The notes under the pieces: model-generated
The model's database searches: none
Seen by the model: only the letters and a program-made list of their open reading frames with translations
What the model was told of the DNA's origin: nothing
NCBI GenBank assembly: GCA_024695285.1
Contig: JAILIM010000008.1
Coordinates: 1 to 36,648 of the forward strand
Origin: Bacteroidales bacterium
GTDB lineage: Bacteria > Bacteroidota > Bacteroidia > Bacteroidales > UBA932
Length of the DNA: 36,648 nucleotides
Direction: 5' to 3'
Position numbers and translations under genes: made by a program
Shown: in pieces, positions 26,122-33,821 of the stretch
Numbering within the stretch: the first letter of the stretch is position 1
How the letters are laid out: the number at the start of each line of letters is the position of its first letter

Positions 26122-27270
26122 TTATAAAAGAGTTACTTTGGCGTAGGCGTCCTTGATTTCGGTGATGAGCGGGTCGCCGACGGGAATGCCGGTGTACTTG
26201 ACGATCGTGGCCTCGAGACCTTCTTCCTTGATGGCTGCCAGCATTTCGACGCTCTGGGGATCCTGGGGATTGTCGAAGCGAAGAGCGGCGCCGATGGCGA
26301 GGAGAAGCTTGTCGTAGGGGAGCCCGAATCCCTTGGCCGTCATCATAGGGAGGATAAGCCGGTCGTTCGGGGCAAGCTTGCGAAGCGGCTCGCGTCCCAC
26401 GCGGTCGCATTCATCGCGGAGATACGGATTGCTGAAGCGCCTCAGGATCTTCTCGATGTAGGCCAGATGCGCCTCGCGGTCGAAACCGAACTTCCGCACG
26501 AGCCCCTCGCCGCTCTGGCGCATGGCGCCCTTCACCACTTCGAAAATGGCCTCGTCTGCGACGCACTCTCCGATAGTCGCAATTCCCTTGAGCTTGCCAA
26601 GGTAAGCGGCCGTGGCGTGTCCGGTGTTGAGGGTGAAGAGTTTGCGCTCCACGTAGGCCAGAAGGTTGTCCACGGGAGTCATGCCTTGGATCTCAGGCAC
26701 GGGGCCGGCAAAGCTGGAGCGCTCCACGTCCCACTCGAAATACTCTTCCACGGCCACGTCCAGGGGCACTTCGCAGCGCACGGGCGGCACGATGCGGTCC
26801 ACTGCGGCGTCGGGGAAACCGACGTGCTCATCGGCCCAGAGCGCGACCGACTGAGGCAGCTGCGCATAGACCAGTTCCTTCAGCTGGGAAGTCGCACGGA
26901 GGCCGTTTTCGCATGCAATTATGTTCAGGGGAGCGGCGACTCCGGCCTCCTTGCGGGCTATGATGCCCTTGGCTACCGTCGGAGCCACGAACTTGAGGAT
27001 ACGCAGGCCGACTGCGGTGGTGATGATGTCGGCATCGGCAATCTCGCGCACGGCGTCTTCGCTGCCGGAATTGACGGCGCGCACGCCCTTCACGGGGATG
27101 TCGTAGCTGTTGTGGTCGCTGACGTGGACCACATACTCCCTGCGGGAGTTGATCTGGGAGAGAAGCTCCTCGACGACGTCTGCAAAGACCAGTTCATAAC
27201 CTGCCTGCGAGAGCACGGCACCGATAAAACCGCGGCCAATATTGCCCGCACCGAATTGAATCGCTTTCAT
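26122..27270 (-). CDS. mtlD: Mannitol-1-phosphate 5-dehydrogenase
   Basis: 382 residues, the same length as E. coli MtlD. It begins MKAIQFGAGNIGRGFIGAVL, the family's NAD-binding start. NTGHATAAYLG and the DEHVGFPDAAVDRIVPP and KLFTLNTGH segments are diagnostic for the polyol dehydrogenase family. It oxidises mannitol-1-phosphate, the product of the PTS mannitol permease, to fructose-6-phosphate with NAD. An upstream in-frame extension to 27516 is rejected because it contains the terminator of the preceding gene. It is separated from mtlA by about 7.3 kb of adhesin and two-component genes. Confidence 0.95.
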   Translation of the reverse strand: MKAIQFGAGNIGRGFIGAVLSQAGYELVFADVVEELLSQINSRREYVVHVSDHNSYDIPVKGVRAVNSGSEDAVREIADADIITTAVGLRILKFVAPTVAKGIIARKEAGVAAPLNIIACENGLRATSQLKELVYAQLPQSVALWADEHVGFPDAAVDRIVPPVRCEVPLDVAVEEYFEWDVERSSFAGPVPEIQGMTPVDNLLAYVERKLFTLNTGHATAAYLGKLKGIATIGECVADEAIFEVVKGAMRQSGEGLVRKFGFDREAHLAYIEKILRRFSNPYLRDECDRVGREPLRKLAPNDRLILPMMTAKGFGLPYDKLLLAIGAALRFDNPQDPQSVEMLAAIKEEGLEATIVKYTGIPVGDPLITEIKDAYAKVTLL

Positions 27271-27285
27271 ATTTAATGTCAAATT

Positions 27286-27327
27286 ACGTTTCCTTTCCAA
27301 TCCCACAAATTTAATAAAAAGAAACGT
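27286..27327. promoter_or_regulatory. mtlD promoter with flanking inverted repeat
   Basis: On the minus strand TAAATTTG (27306-27313) is a full -7 match. It is framed by a perfect 7-base inverted repeat, ACGTTTC (27286-27292) and GAAACGT (27321-27327). The placement around a promoter suggests an operator. CGTTTCC also occurs upstream of mtlA. Confidence 0.45.
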
Positions 27328-27330
27328 GAC

Positions 27331-27363
27331 AAAAAAGCCCGCGGCATTTTTGCTGCGGGCTTT
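27331..27363 (-). terminator. Terminator of the second adhesin operon
   Basis: On the minus strand AAAGCCCGC pairs with GCGGGCTTT around a short loop and is followed by six T (27331-27336 on the plus strand are A). It separates the lipoprotein gene ending at 27381 from mtlD. Confidence 0.85.
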
Positions 27364-27380
27364 ATAAGGGATGATCATTC

Positions 27381-29315
27381 TTACTGACCGTAAGTGAATG
27401 TGGTTTTGGGGAGGAAGTCGTACCTCGACCCATTGGTGAAGGTGGTACTGCTGCTGCTCTGGGCACTTAGGCTGGCATTTGAGAGGGTTTCGCCGTAGAA
27501 GGTGGTGGTTTTGCAATTGCCTTGTGTTGTCTGGTAAATGCCCACGAGGAGGTTGCCGACCGAGTAAGGGAAGGGCGTGGTGAAGGTGATGGTCATCTCG
27601 TTTCCGACGACGCTGAGGGTGCCTTTATAAACTGTGGTGGAAGAAGACGTACCGCTAAATGTTTTGGCGCTAGAGAAAGGATTATTGTCGACTCTCTTCA
27701 GGAACACCCTGCAATTGCCGGTGAAATTGATATCGTCCATCTCTTTCAGATAGAACTTCATGCTCTTGATTGAAGCGCCGTTCATGACATCTATCTTCGA
27801 ATGGGGAATGACGAACTCACTCTTCAGGTAACTGTCAGCATATAAGCCCCAGTATGGGACGTATCTATTCTCGACAGTGCCGTCGCAGATGGTCAGAGTC
27901 TGATAAACAGGACTGGGGTCGGGTGCTACGGTGTATCGCCAGGTACTGGTGCCGTCGCCATTGTCCTGGACGTCCGTGATGGTGAGTATGTACCCGTATT
28001 GGGCCGCAACACGGCCGCTTGAGCCATAAGCTATTCCCTTGGAATACTGCTGGTAGAAGGGATCCGGATTATCGTTTGGAGCGGTGACGGTGAGTGTGCC
28101 TTCTCCGCGGAAAAAGACGCTGCCGCTATTGTAGGCCACCCATGAGGACAGGGACAATGCTTTTGACCTAATAGCTGCATTGCCGGGGCCGGCGATGATT
28201 ACATTGTCTCCCTGAAGCGTCAGCACATAATCTCCATAGTTATTCCTCAGGCAAGGCTGCGACATTCCGGTCAAATGAGCACCGTTTAAGGTGACGTAGC
28301 GCGGTGCATTCGAGACGGCAACATTTTCAATATAATACCGCTCTCCCACACCGGAAATGGTGATGACCGGCACTCCCGCTTCCTGCTTATACATATAATC
28401 CAAATAGGACGCCGGCTCCAGGATAGAGTTGTCGGTATTATTTGTAACTGTCGGTTTGGGCACCTTGGTCACAGTTATCGGAGCAGACAATACGTAATAC
28501 TTGCCGATGCCGAGAGTTCCGCTCTTTGTCCCCACATACATATCTGATCCGTCAGAGACTTCGAAGGTATAGACATCCGGATCCGTACTTTCATTGCGGA
28601 AAGCGACATACACGGGATCAGTAGTCGCCGGAGCGGACGTATCTTTGAGCCAGGCATCTATGGCGCAATAGGCCTTGCTGCCATCGGGATGCAGTTCCGA
28701 TACCATCAGATTGTTAGCCGTTGATATCCGCAACTCTTTTACCGCCACAGGGGAAGTACCGTCCGTGAAACTGAGCTTCAAGATGCTCTGGAGGTTCTCG
28801 AAAACGGCGTTTCCTGTCGTAAGCGTTTTGGACGAAGCATCAGCAGCGGTAATAGTAATGGATGCTTCGGCACAGTCTGCAACATCGTCCAGGGAGTCGC
28901 AATAGCCGCCCCATACATAATAATCGTATGTGTTTTTGTGGAGGTTTAAGCCGTAGCAAAGAGCCAGTTCGTCGCCGTCTTGATATTCTCCGGCCAAGGT
29001 TCCAGTGAGTATGACGGAAGAGCCGTCGCGGTCCGGATGGAGTTTGTTGGCATCTACTACATTGGTTCTTTTGTTGTAAACATAAATATCGTCCGTGGTT
29101 TCAAACGAAGCGATAAGTTTATGCGTGCCGGGATCTTCTGTGAGGGCCTTGGTTTCTCCTCCCATTGAGGCGGGGATGGAGACTGTCCAGCCCTGAGGCT
29201 CAGCGACTTCGGCTTCGGGCTCCCCGGCAGGGCTATCAACAGCAGGGTCTATTTTGTTGCAGGAAAAGAGGCACAGCGCAGCTGCGCAGGCGGCCATAAA
29301 CATATACTTCTTCAT
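27381..29315 (-). CDS. Fimbrillin-like surface lipoprotein
   Basis: 644 residues from MKKYMFMAACAAALCLFSC (Cys19 lipobox). The first 300 residues are fimbrillin-like: WTVSIPASMGGETKAL, DDIYVYNKRTN, a VFENLQSILKLSF segment and GKYYVLSAPITVTK, as in the Mfa-like group. A middle region contains right-handed, repeat-like strands (YVTLNGAHLTGMS, VIIAGPGNAAIRS). The last 160 residues (ENRYVPYWGLYADSYLKSEF, LLVGIYQTTQGN) form a separate beta domain that I cannot name. The start at 29315 is preferred over 29333 because it begins the signal peptide and follows AGGAGG at the right distance. It is the last gene of a four-gene minus-strand operon, preceded by smORF-B, and shares its layout with the 1383-3902 locus. 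Confidence 0.78.
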   Translation of the reverse strand: MKKYMFMAACAAALCLFSCNKIDPAVDSPAGEPEAEVAEPQGWTVSIPASMGGETKALTEDPGTHKLIASFETTDDIYVYNKRTNVVDANKLHPDRDGSSVILTGTLAGEYQDGDELALCYGLNLHKNTYDYYVWGGYCDSLDDVADCAEASITITAADASSKTLTTGNAVFENLQSILKLSFTDGTSPVAVKELRISTANNLMVSELHPDGSKAYCAIDAWLKDTSAPATTDPVYVAFRNESTDPDVYTFEVSDGSDMYVGTKSGTLGIGKYYVLSAPITVTKVPKPTVTNNTDNSILEPASYLDYMYKQEAGVPVITISGVGERYYIENVAVSNAPRYVTLNGAHLTGMSQPCLRNNYGDYVLTLQGDNVIIAGPGNAAIRSKALSLSSWVAYNSGSVFFRGEGTLTVTAPNDNPDPFYQQYSKGIAYGSSGRVAAQYGYILTITDVQDNGDGTSTWRYTVAPDPSPVYQTLTICDGTVENRYVPYWGLYADSYLKSEFVIPHSKIDVMNGASIKSMKFYLKEMDDINFTGNCRVFLKRVDNNPFSSAKTFSGTSSSTTVYKGTLSVVGNEMTITFTTPFPYSVGNLLVGIYQTTQGNCKTTTFYGETLSNASLSAQSSSSTTFTNGSRYDFLPKTTFTYGQ

Positions 29316-29326
29316 AACAGTTCCTC

Positions 29327-29455
29327 CTACCATTCTTCAATGACATAATCTTGCCTTACGGCTTCTGGCTGGGAGTCGCAGATGAAGCTTTCCTGCCGGA
29401 TTATCAGCGTTTTGACCACGGGGGACACATAGTGAATTTTGAGTTTCGTTTCCAT
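29327..29455 (-). CDS. Small Y-x2-P protein (42 aa) preceding a fimbrillin-like lipoprotein; smORF-B
   Basis: An uninterrupted minus-strand frame from ATG (29455) to TAG (29327). It begins METKLKIHYVSPVVK, has FICDS at 24-28 and ends VIEEW. Tyr9-x2-Pro12 and Cys26-Asp27-Ser28 have exactly the spacing of smORF-A (Pro to Cys 14 residues in both), and the METK start matches smORF-C. It lies 19 bases after the stop of the FISUMP lipoprotein gene and 11 bases before the next lipoprotein ATG. Its final codons and stop form TGGTAGGAGGA, the same 11 bases as at smORF-A, so the ribosome-binding site of the next gene is built into it. No signal peptide. Function unknown. Confidence 0.72.
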   Translation of the reverse strand: METKLKIHYVSPVVKTLIIRQESFICDSQPEAVRQDYVIEEW

Positions 29456-29474
29456 AATCAATTACCTGATCGGG

Positions 29475-30875
29475 TTACTGTTCGTAGATTGGACGGATTA
29501 CCAGTCCATATGCCCTTTGCATCATTGATGTTTCCGGCGCGGAAGTGCCTGTGAACTGCAGGGTGTTTGCAAATGAGGCTGACGTCCAGGAGGTATGTTC
29601 AACGTTGTTGGACCAGTAATAGCCTCTGTTTGAGCCATTGTTGGTTATAGCATCGTCTTTATAATACCCATTTGTTCGCGGGAGGAAAAAGAATTTGCCG
29701 GTATAACCTTCGATTATACTGTGGAACAGATACCCCCACCTTTGATCAGCAAAAACATACATCACCTCTGTATTGGAACTGTTCAGGAGGTCATTAAAAT
29801 CCTCTATACTGGGCATTCTCCATCCGGAACCCAGGCTGGCAGTAGCCGCGTCATCTTCCGGATCCAGATATAACTTGCCATCAACAGTCCCTTGATCGCT
29901 GCGGTCGTTATACTTGGTCACCCAGGAATAAGAGCCATATGCATAGTTGTCCCATGAATAAGTGCTCTTAGAAGTAGTCTCTGCCCATGCATAGTAGTTT
30001 CCAAACTGGCCTGGACTGCTTGCCCCGAGATTCTTGGTGGCCCAGCAGACATGGTGCCCTCCTCTCACTATCCCCAGGTCTACATATGCCGGCATTTCAT
30101 GGAGTGTCACATTGGTTATGTAATTCTTGCCGTTTTCCAGTTGAACATTCTTTGCCGCCATGTAGTAGAGACCATCCTCGCCTTTTGCCAGGAACATGAA
30201 AACACTTTTCTTGTTTGCCAGAGTCGACATGGCCACATAAGCAGTCTGGAAGTTTGTTTTCGGCTCTATGCTGATACAACTGTAGTTGTAGCTATAGCCC
30301 GGACGGACATAGGTCATCAAATTGGAAGAGTAAATGCCAACCCAGGAAACCGTCTTGTCGAAAGTGAACTTGGTTATGCTGATTTTGCTTTCGAAATGGG
30401 CGATGGTTTCTTCAAAAGTAACATTATTCCCATCAATGCTCTTCACGGTAACGGTCGCTTCGGCCATGTCATGGTTTTTGGCGATATCTGACAGGGTTCC
30501 TTGTTGGGAAACCAGGTAGAGATAGTCCTGGCCTTTTTGCAGGTATCTTAGTATATAGGAGGTCCCGACCGTCATCGTTTTTGTGATTGTGCCGGTCAGT
30601 GTGGTTGACGTCCCGCCACTTTGCGCCGTCATGGTTCCAAACTCTTTATTTCCGTTCGCAGAAACAATATAGACAACGTCGCCAATTTCCCAGCATGCGC
30701 TGATGGTTGTGCCGCTCTCGGACAATGCCTTGGTCAGGTCATCCCCTTTAGTGGCCTGGATGCTTACCGTCCATTCCTTAGGAGAATCCATTGGCTTCTC
30801 TATGGGTTGTTCAATCTTATTGCAGGCAACAGATGCAAATAGCACAGCGCCGACTATGTATAACTTCTTTACCAT
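29475..30875 (-). CDS. Fimbrillin-like lipoprotein with C-terminal FISUMP domain
   Basis: 466 residues from MVKKLYIVGAVLFASVAC (Cys18 lipobox). The N-terminal half is fimbrillin-like (EWTVSIQATKGDDLTKAL, GDVVYIVSANGNKEFG). The C-terminal 200 residues are a clear FISUMP domain: YVDLGIVRGGHHVCWATKNLG, YYAWAETTSKSTYSW, DPEDDAATASLGSGWRMPS, FFLPRTNGYY, GYYWSNN and a final YGLVIRPIYE. The start at 30875 is chosen for the signal peptide and for the GGGAGGA site upstream; that start lies inside the end of smORF-C. By eye the region has more A/T than the housekeeping genes (for example 30361-30420 has 22 G/C in 60). Confidence 0.85.
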   Translation of the reverse strand: MVKKLYIVGAVLFASVACNKIEQPIEKPMDSPKEWTVSIQATKGDDLTKALSESGTTISACWEIGDVVYIVSANGNKEFGTMTAQSGGTSTTLTGTITKTMTVGTSYILRYLQKGQDYLYLVSQQGTLSDIAKNHDMAEATVTVKSIDGNNVTFEETIAHFESKISITKFTFDKTVSWVGIYSSNLMTYVRPGYSYNYSCISIEPKTNFQTAYVAMSTLANKKSVFMFLAKGEDGLYYMAAKNVQLENGKNYITNVTLHEMPAYVDLGIVRGGHHVCWATKNLGASSPGQFGNYYAWAETTSKSTYSWDNYAYGSYSWVTKYNDRSDQGTVDGKLYLDPEDDAATASLGSGWRMPSIEDFNDLLNSSNTEVMYVFADQRWGYLFHSIIEGYTGKFFFLPRTNGYYKDDAITNNGSNRGYYWSNNVEHTSWTSASFANTLQFTGTSAPETSMMQRAYGLVIRPIYEQ

Positions 30876-31021
30876 ATTTCGTCCTCCCAAGCGTTTTCTT
30901 CGTAAACATAGTTGTGAATGGCTCCTTGTAGGTTTGAACCCTCCAGAAGCAGGTTTTCAAACTGAACAAATACCGCCCCTGTCCGGGGTGCTTCATAAAC
31001 TGTTTTTTGTTTTGTTTCCAT
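30869..31021 (-). CDS. Small Y-x2-P protein (50 aa), first gene of the second adhesin operon; smORF-C
   Basis: An uninterrupted frame from ATG (31021) to TAA (30869). It begins METKQKTVYEAPRTG, has LLLEGSN at 24-30, an acidic tail and ends WEDEIW. Tyr9-x2-Pro12 aligns with smORF-B without gaps, and Leu26-Glu27-Gly28 falls where the others have Cys-Asp-Ser. It overlaps the next gene's ATG by 7 bases, and that gene's GGGAGGA ribosome-binding site lies in its own coding sequence, at the codons for Trp45-Glu46-Asp47. This makes translational coupling almost obligatory. No signal peptide. Function unknown. Confidence 0.7.
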   Translation of the reverse strand: METKQKTVYEAPRTGAVFVQFENLLLEGSNLQGAIHNYVYEENAWEDEIW

Positions 31022-31133
31022 TGTCGTGCGGTGTTATTCCGTATAAAATTATGGATATTCGGGCATTTGAGAGGAATATGAACATGGCTTTTTTATGAAG
31101 TGGGGGCCGTGGATGACGAACGGGGCACTTTCC

Positions 31134-31149
31134 CGGATAAACGGATAAA
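31134..31149. repeat. Tandem direct repeat between divergent adhesin and kinase genes
   Basis: CGGATAAA occurs twice back to back (31134-31141 and 31142-31149) in the intergenic region between smORF-C and the kinase gene. It is a possible regulator-binding site; LytTR-type regulators often use direct repeats, though normally with wider spacing. Confidence 0.35.
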
Positions 31150-31197
31150 AGATTATGCAGCAAGGCGCAGGGCGCTGGCGGAACGGCGTAAAATGCC

Positions 31198-31205
31198 TAA
31201 ATTTG
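31198..31205 (+). promoter_or_regulatory. -7 element directly before the kinase start
   Basis: TAAATTTG is a full TAnnTTTG match ending 3 bases before the ATGATG pair at 31209. If used, transcription would begin at or within a few bases of the start codon. No clear -33 box. Confidence 0.45.
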
Positions 31206-31208
31206 CGG

Positions 31209-33815
31209 ATGATGAGAAAGTTGAAACTGATATGCCTGGTGCTGTGTTTCGCCGCCCTTTGCCAGACGGCGGCCGCTGGGTCCGTTGAAAGCAGCCTCAG
31301 CTGCCGGCGGTTCACGACTTTGGACGCCCTGCCGCAGATGCAAACTGAGACTGTGTGGCAGGATTCGCGAGGGTGCATCTATGTCGGCACGCTGTCCGGA
31401 TTCGTGCGCTATGACGGAGTTAAGATGACACCGTTCCTGAAAGGGAAGCGGGAGAACATAGTGGCGTTTCAGGAAGTAGACGGGCAGGTGTGCGCATTGG
31501 GCTTTGTCAGGCGGTGGAGCGTTGAGGATAAAGAAGCCAGGATGTCGCAGATTGATCCACAGGGGCAGTTGCTGCTCAACAATCTCAACTCTACAGACCT
31601 GCCTCCGGGCTACATACTGCTGGAAGACAGGCAGGAGCAGAACCGGGTGCTGTGCCGGCTGGAGGCAGGGAGCTTCAGTGAGTTGCAGACGTCCCCGCTG
31701 TTCGATGAAATGACGCCAGACCGGAAACTGTTCCTTGACCAGACCGGATTATATGTGCCAACCCCTCATGGCCTCTATCGCTTACAGGATGGCCGGGAGC
31801 GCATCCTAAGCGGGAAAGATGATGTGTTCTCACTTTGCCGCAGCGGAGACAAGCTGTTCGCCCTGGCTGCTGACGGCATCTATCGTGTTCAGGATGATAC
31901 ACTTTCCCTGGCTGAGGCCTGCCGTTTTGATTCCCCGGACTATGGACTCTCTGTGCGCTGCGACCGGCACGGGGACCTGTATATAGCGGACTCCCACACA
32001 ATATGGCTCTATGACGAGAGCGCCCCTGTTGCCATCCGGCAGCTGGCGTCCGGTTTCAACCTGATTAAGGGCGTGTTCATAGATAAATGGAACAGGCTGT
32101 GGGCTGCCACGTATCAGGGTGCATATTGTTTCTTCCACTGCGATTTCGTGAACCACAGGCTGCTGGACAAGAACGACATAGTACGGGCAGTGGCCGTGTG
32201 TGACGGGCATCTCGTATGCGGTACGCTCAACGGCAGCGTGCTCGTTGACGGGCAGGAAATCAGCGCCCTTGACGGGAACTTTTACGCTCCCGGGGCAGCC
32301 ACGATTGGGGATAAGGTCTTTATGGCCGGCAACGGAGACGTGGCCTGTGTCCAGGGTTCCGGCGTACGCTGGCTGGGGCTGCCGCACGACAGGTACCGTT
32401 TTGTGGCGCGCGCTTCGGACAGGCTGATTATCGGCACCGGCAGGACGCTGTTTTCCTATGACCCTGCAAGCCGTCAGCTCGATACGCTGACCGCTGAAAT
32501 CGTGCGCCCTTGGTGCGTGGCGGAAGACGGGCAGGGGAGACTCTGGGTGAGCGGCAATCCGGGCCTGTATTGCATTACCGGTTACGGGCAGGGCAAAACG
32601 GTGGCCCGCAAGGTGAAAAGCACGCCGACGTCCCTTGTCATCACGGCTCTTTCAAGCGATGGAAACGGTCTTGTATGTTATGCACTTGGCGATGCCCTGT
32701 CCGTGATCCGTGACGGCGAAGAGAGGGCAATGGACGAGGTCCAGCCGTTCCTTTCTGGGCACGAAATACGCTCCGTGCATGTTTCACCGAAAGGGTATCT
32801 GGTCGTGGCTGCCATTGACGGGCTGCTGGTTGCGCGCATTGACGACCGGGGCCGGGCTTCCGACATCCACTGGTTCGATGCCGGCAATGGGTTCACGTCT
32901 ATTGAGCCGCTTCAGGGTGCGATGGCTGAAGACGAAGACGGCACAGTCTGGCTGGCTGGAATTGAGGAAATGACATCATTCAGGCCGGAAGACGTACTCT
33001 CCGACAACCAGCAGCCGACAGTCGTTGAGTCTCCTCGGCCCTGGTGGCAGCGCTGGTGGGCCTGGGTGATTGCAGCCGTGTTGCTGTCGTTTGCCAGCTG
33101 GCGGGCCGCACGCAGGGTTGAGCAGCGACGCGCACGGAAGAAGATGGCGGAACTGGAACGGGAGAAAAGGCAGATGGAACTTCAGCTGCAGGCCGTGCGC
33201 CTTAAGGCAATCCCGCATTTCCACGCCAATGTGCTCTCTGCTATAGAGTACTTCGTGATGAACAAATCGGCGGACGAGGCCAGCTATTACCTGAAGCTTT
33301 ATTCGGATTTCACGAACCAGACGCTTTCCAATATCGACAGCCCGTCGCGTCCTGTGGCAGATGAGGTGGATTATGTGCGCGCGTATCTGGACCTGGAGCG
33401 GCTGCGCTTCGGCGATCGGCTTCAGTACAACATAACGGTGGCTTCGGATGTGGACACAAAGACCATGCTGCCGACAATGCTCCTCCATACATATTGCCAG
33501 AACGCGGTGAAACACGGAATCGCGTCCAAGGCAGGTGTCGGTAACGTTGACGTGAAGGTTACCCGCCAGGTGCGTGACAGCGTTGACGGGGTGCTGGTTT
33601 CCGTAAAGGATGACGGGGTTGGGCGTGCCGAAGCGGCGCGTTCGAGTGGATACTCGACCGGGCAGGGCCTGGGCATACTCGGGCAGCAGATAGATCTGTA
33701 CAACAGGACAAATAAACACAAGATCGTTCAGAAGGTCACGGACCTGACCGATGAGGACGGAAGGCCGTCGGGAACCTGCTTCGAAACCTGGGTTCCTCTT
33801 GATTATCAATTCTGA
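31209..33815 (+). CDS. LytS-type histidine kinase with periplasmic propeller sensor
   Basis: 868 residues (or 867 from the second ATG). A signal peptide or membrane anchor (MMRKLKLICLVLCFAALCQTAAA) is followed by a long periplasmic beta-propeller of two-component-regulator type (TVWQDSRGCIYVGTLSGFVRYDG, IDKWNRLWAATYQGAYCF, EDGQGRLWVSGNPGLYC, DEDGTVWLAG). A transmembrane helix lies at about 613-632 (WWAWVIAAVLLSFASWRA). A His_kinase (PF06580) domain follows with the phospho-acceptor His near residue 670 in AIPHFHANVLSAIEYF, the N box YCQNAVKHGI, DDGVGRAEA, and GLGILGQQIDLYN. It lacks the Y_Y_Y domain and AraC fusion of hybrid PUL sensors. The response regulator follows after 6 bases. An upstream ATG at 31155 gives a poor signal sequence and precedes the promoter. 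Confidence 0.85.
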   Translation: MMRKLKLICLVLCFAALCQTAAAGSVESSLSCRRFTTLDALPQMQTETVWQDSRGCIYVGTLSGFVRYDGVKMTPFLKGKRENIVAFQEVDGQVCALGFVRRWSVEDKEARMSQIDPQGQLLLNNLNSTDLPPGYILLEDRQEQNRVLCRLEAGSFSELQTSPLFDEMTPDRKLFLDQTGLYVPTPHGLYRLQDGRERILSGKDDVFSLCRSGDKLFALAADGIYRVQDDTLSLAEACRFDSPDYGLSVRCDRHGDLYIADSHTIWLYDESAPVAIRQLASGFNLIKGVFIDKWNRLWAATYQGAYCFFHCDFVNHRLLDKNDIVRAVAVCDGHLVCGTLNGSVLVDGQEISALDGNFYAPGAATIGDKVFMAGNGDVACVQGSGVRWLGLPHDRYRFVARASDRLIIGTGRTLFSYDPASRQLDTLTAEIVRPWCVAEDGQGRLWVSGNPGLYCITGYGQGKTVARKVKSTPTSLVITALSSDGNGLVCYALGDALSVIRDGEERAMDEVQPFLSGHEIRSVHVSPKGYLVVAAIDGLLVARIDDRGRASDIHWFDAGNGFTSIEPLQGAMAEDEDGTVWLAGIEEMTSFRPEDVLSDNQQPTVVESPRPWWQRWWAWVIAAVLLSFASWRAARRVEQRRARKKMAELEREKRQMELQLQAVRLKAIPHFHANVLSAIEYFVMNKSADEASYYLKLYSDFTNQTLSNIDSPSRPVADEVDYVRAYLDLERLRFGDRLQYNITVASDVDTKTMLPTMLLHTYCQNAVKHGIASKAGVGNVDVKVTRQVRDSVDGVLVSVKDDGVGRAEAARSSGYSTGQGLGILGQQIDLYNRTNKHKIVQKVTDLTDEDGRPSGTCFETWVPLDYQF

Positions 33816-33821
33816 TGCAAT

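Noticed and set aside
27271..27516. 82-residue N-terminal extension of mtlD
   Set aside because: It reads through the terminator and promoter region; the family start MKAIQFGAGNIG is at 27270.
3774..31021. Small Y-x2-P proteins as lasso-peptide precursors
   Set aside because: Lasso leaders also carry Y-x2-P, but no RRE protein, leader peptidase or asparagine-synthetase-like cyclase is present at either locus, and the partners are adhesins.
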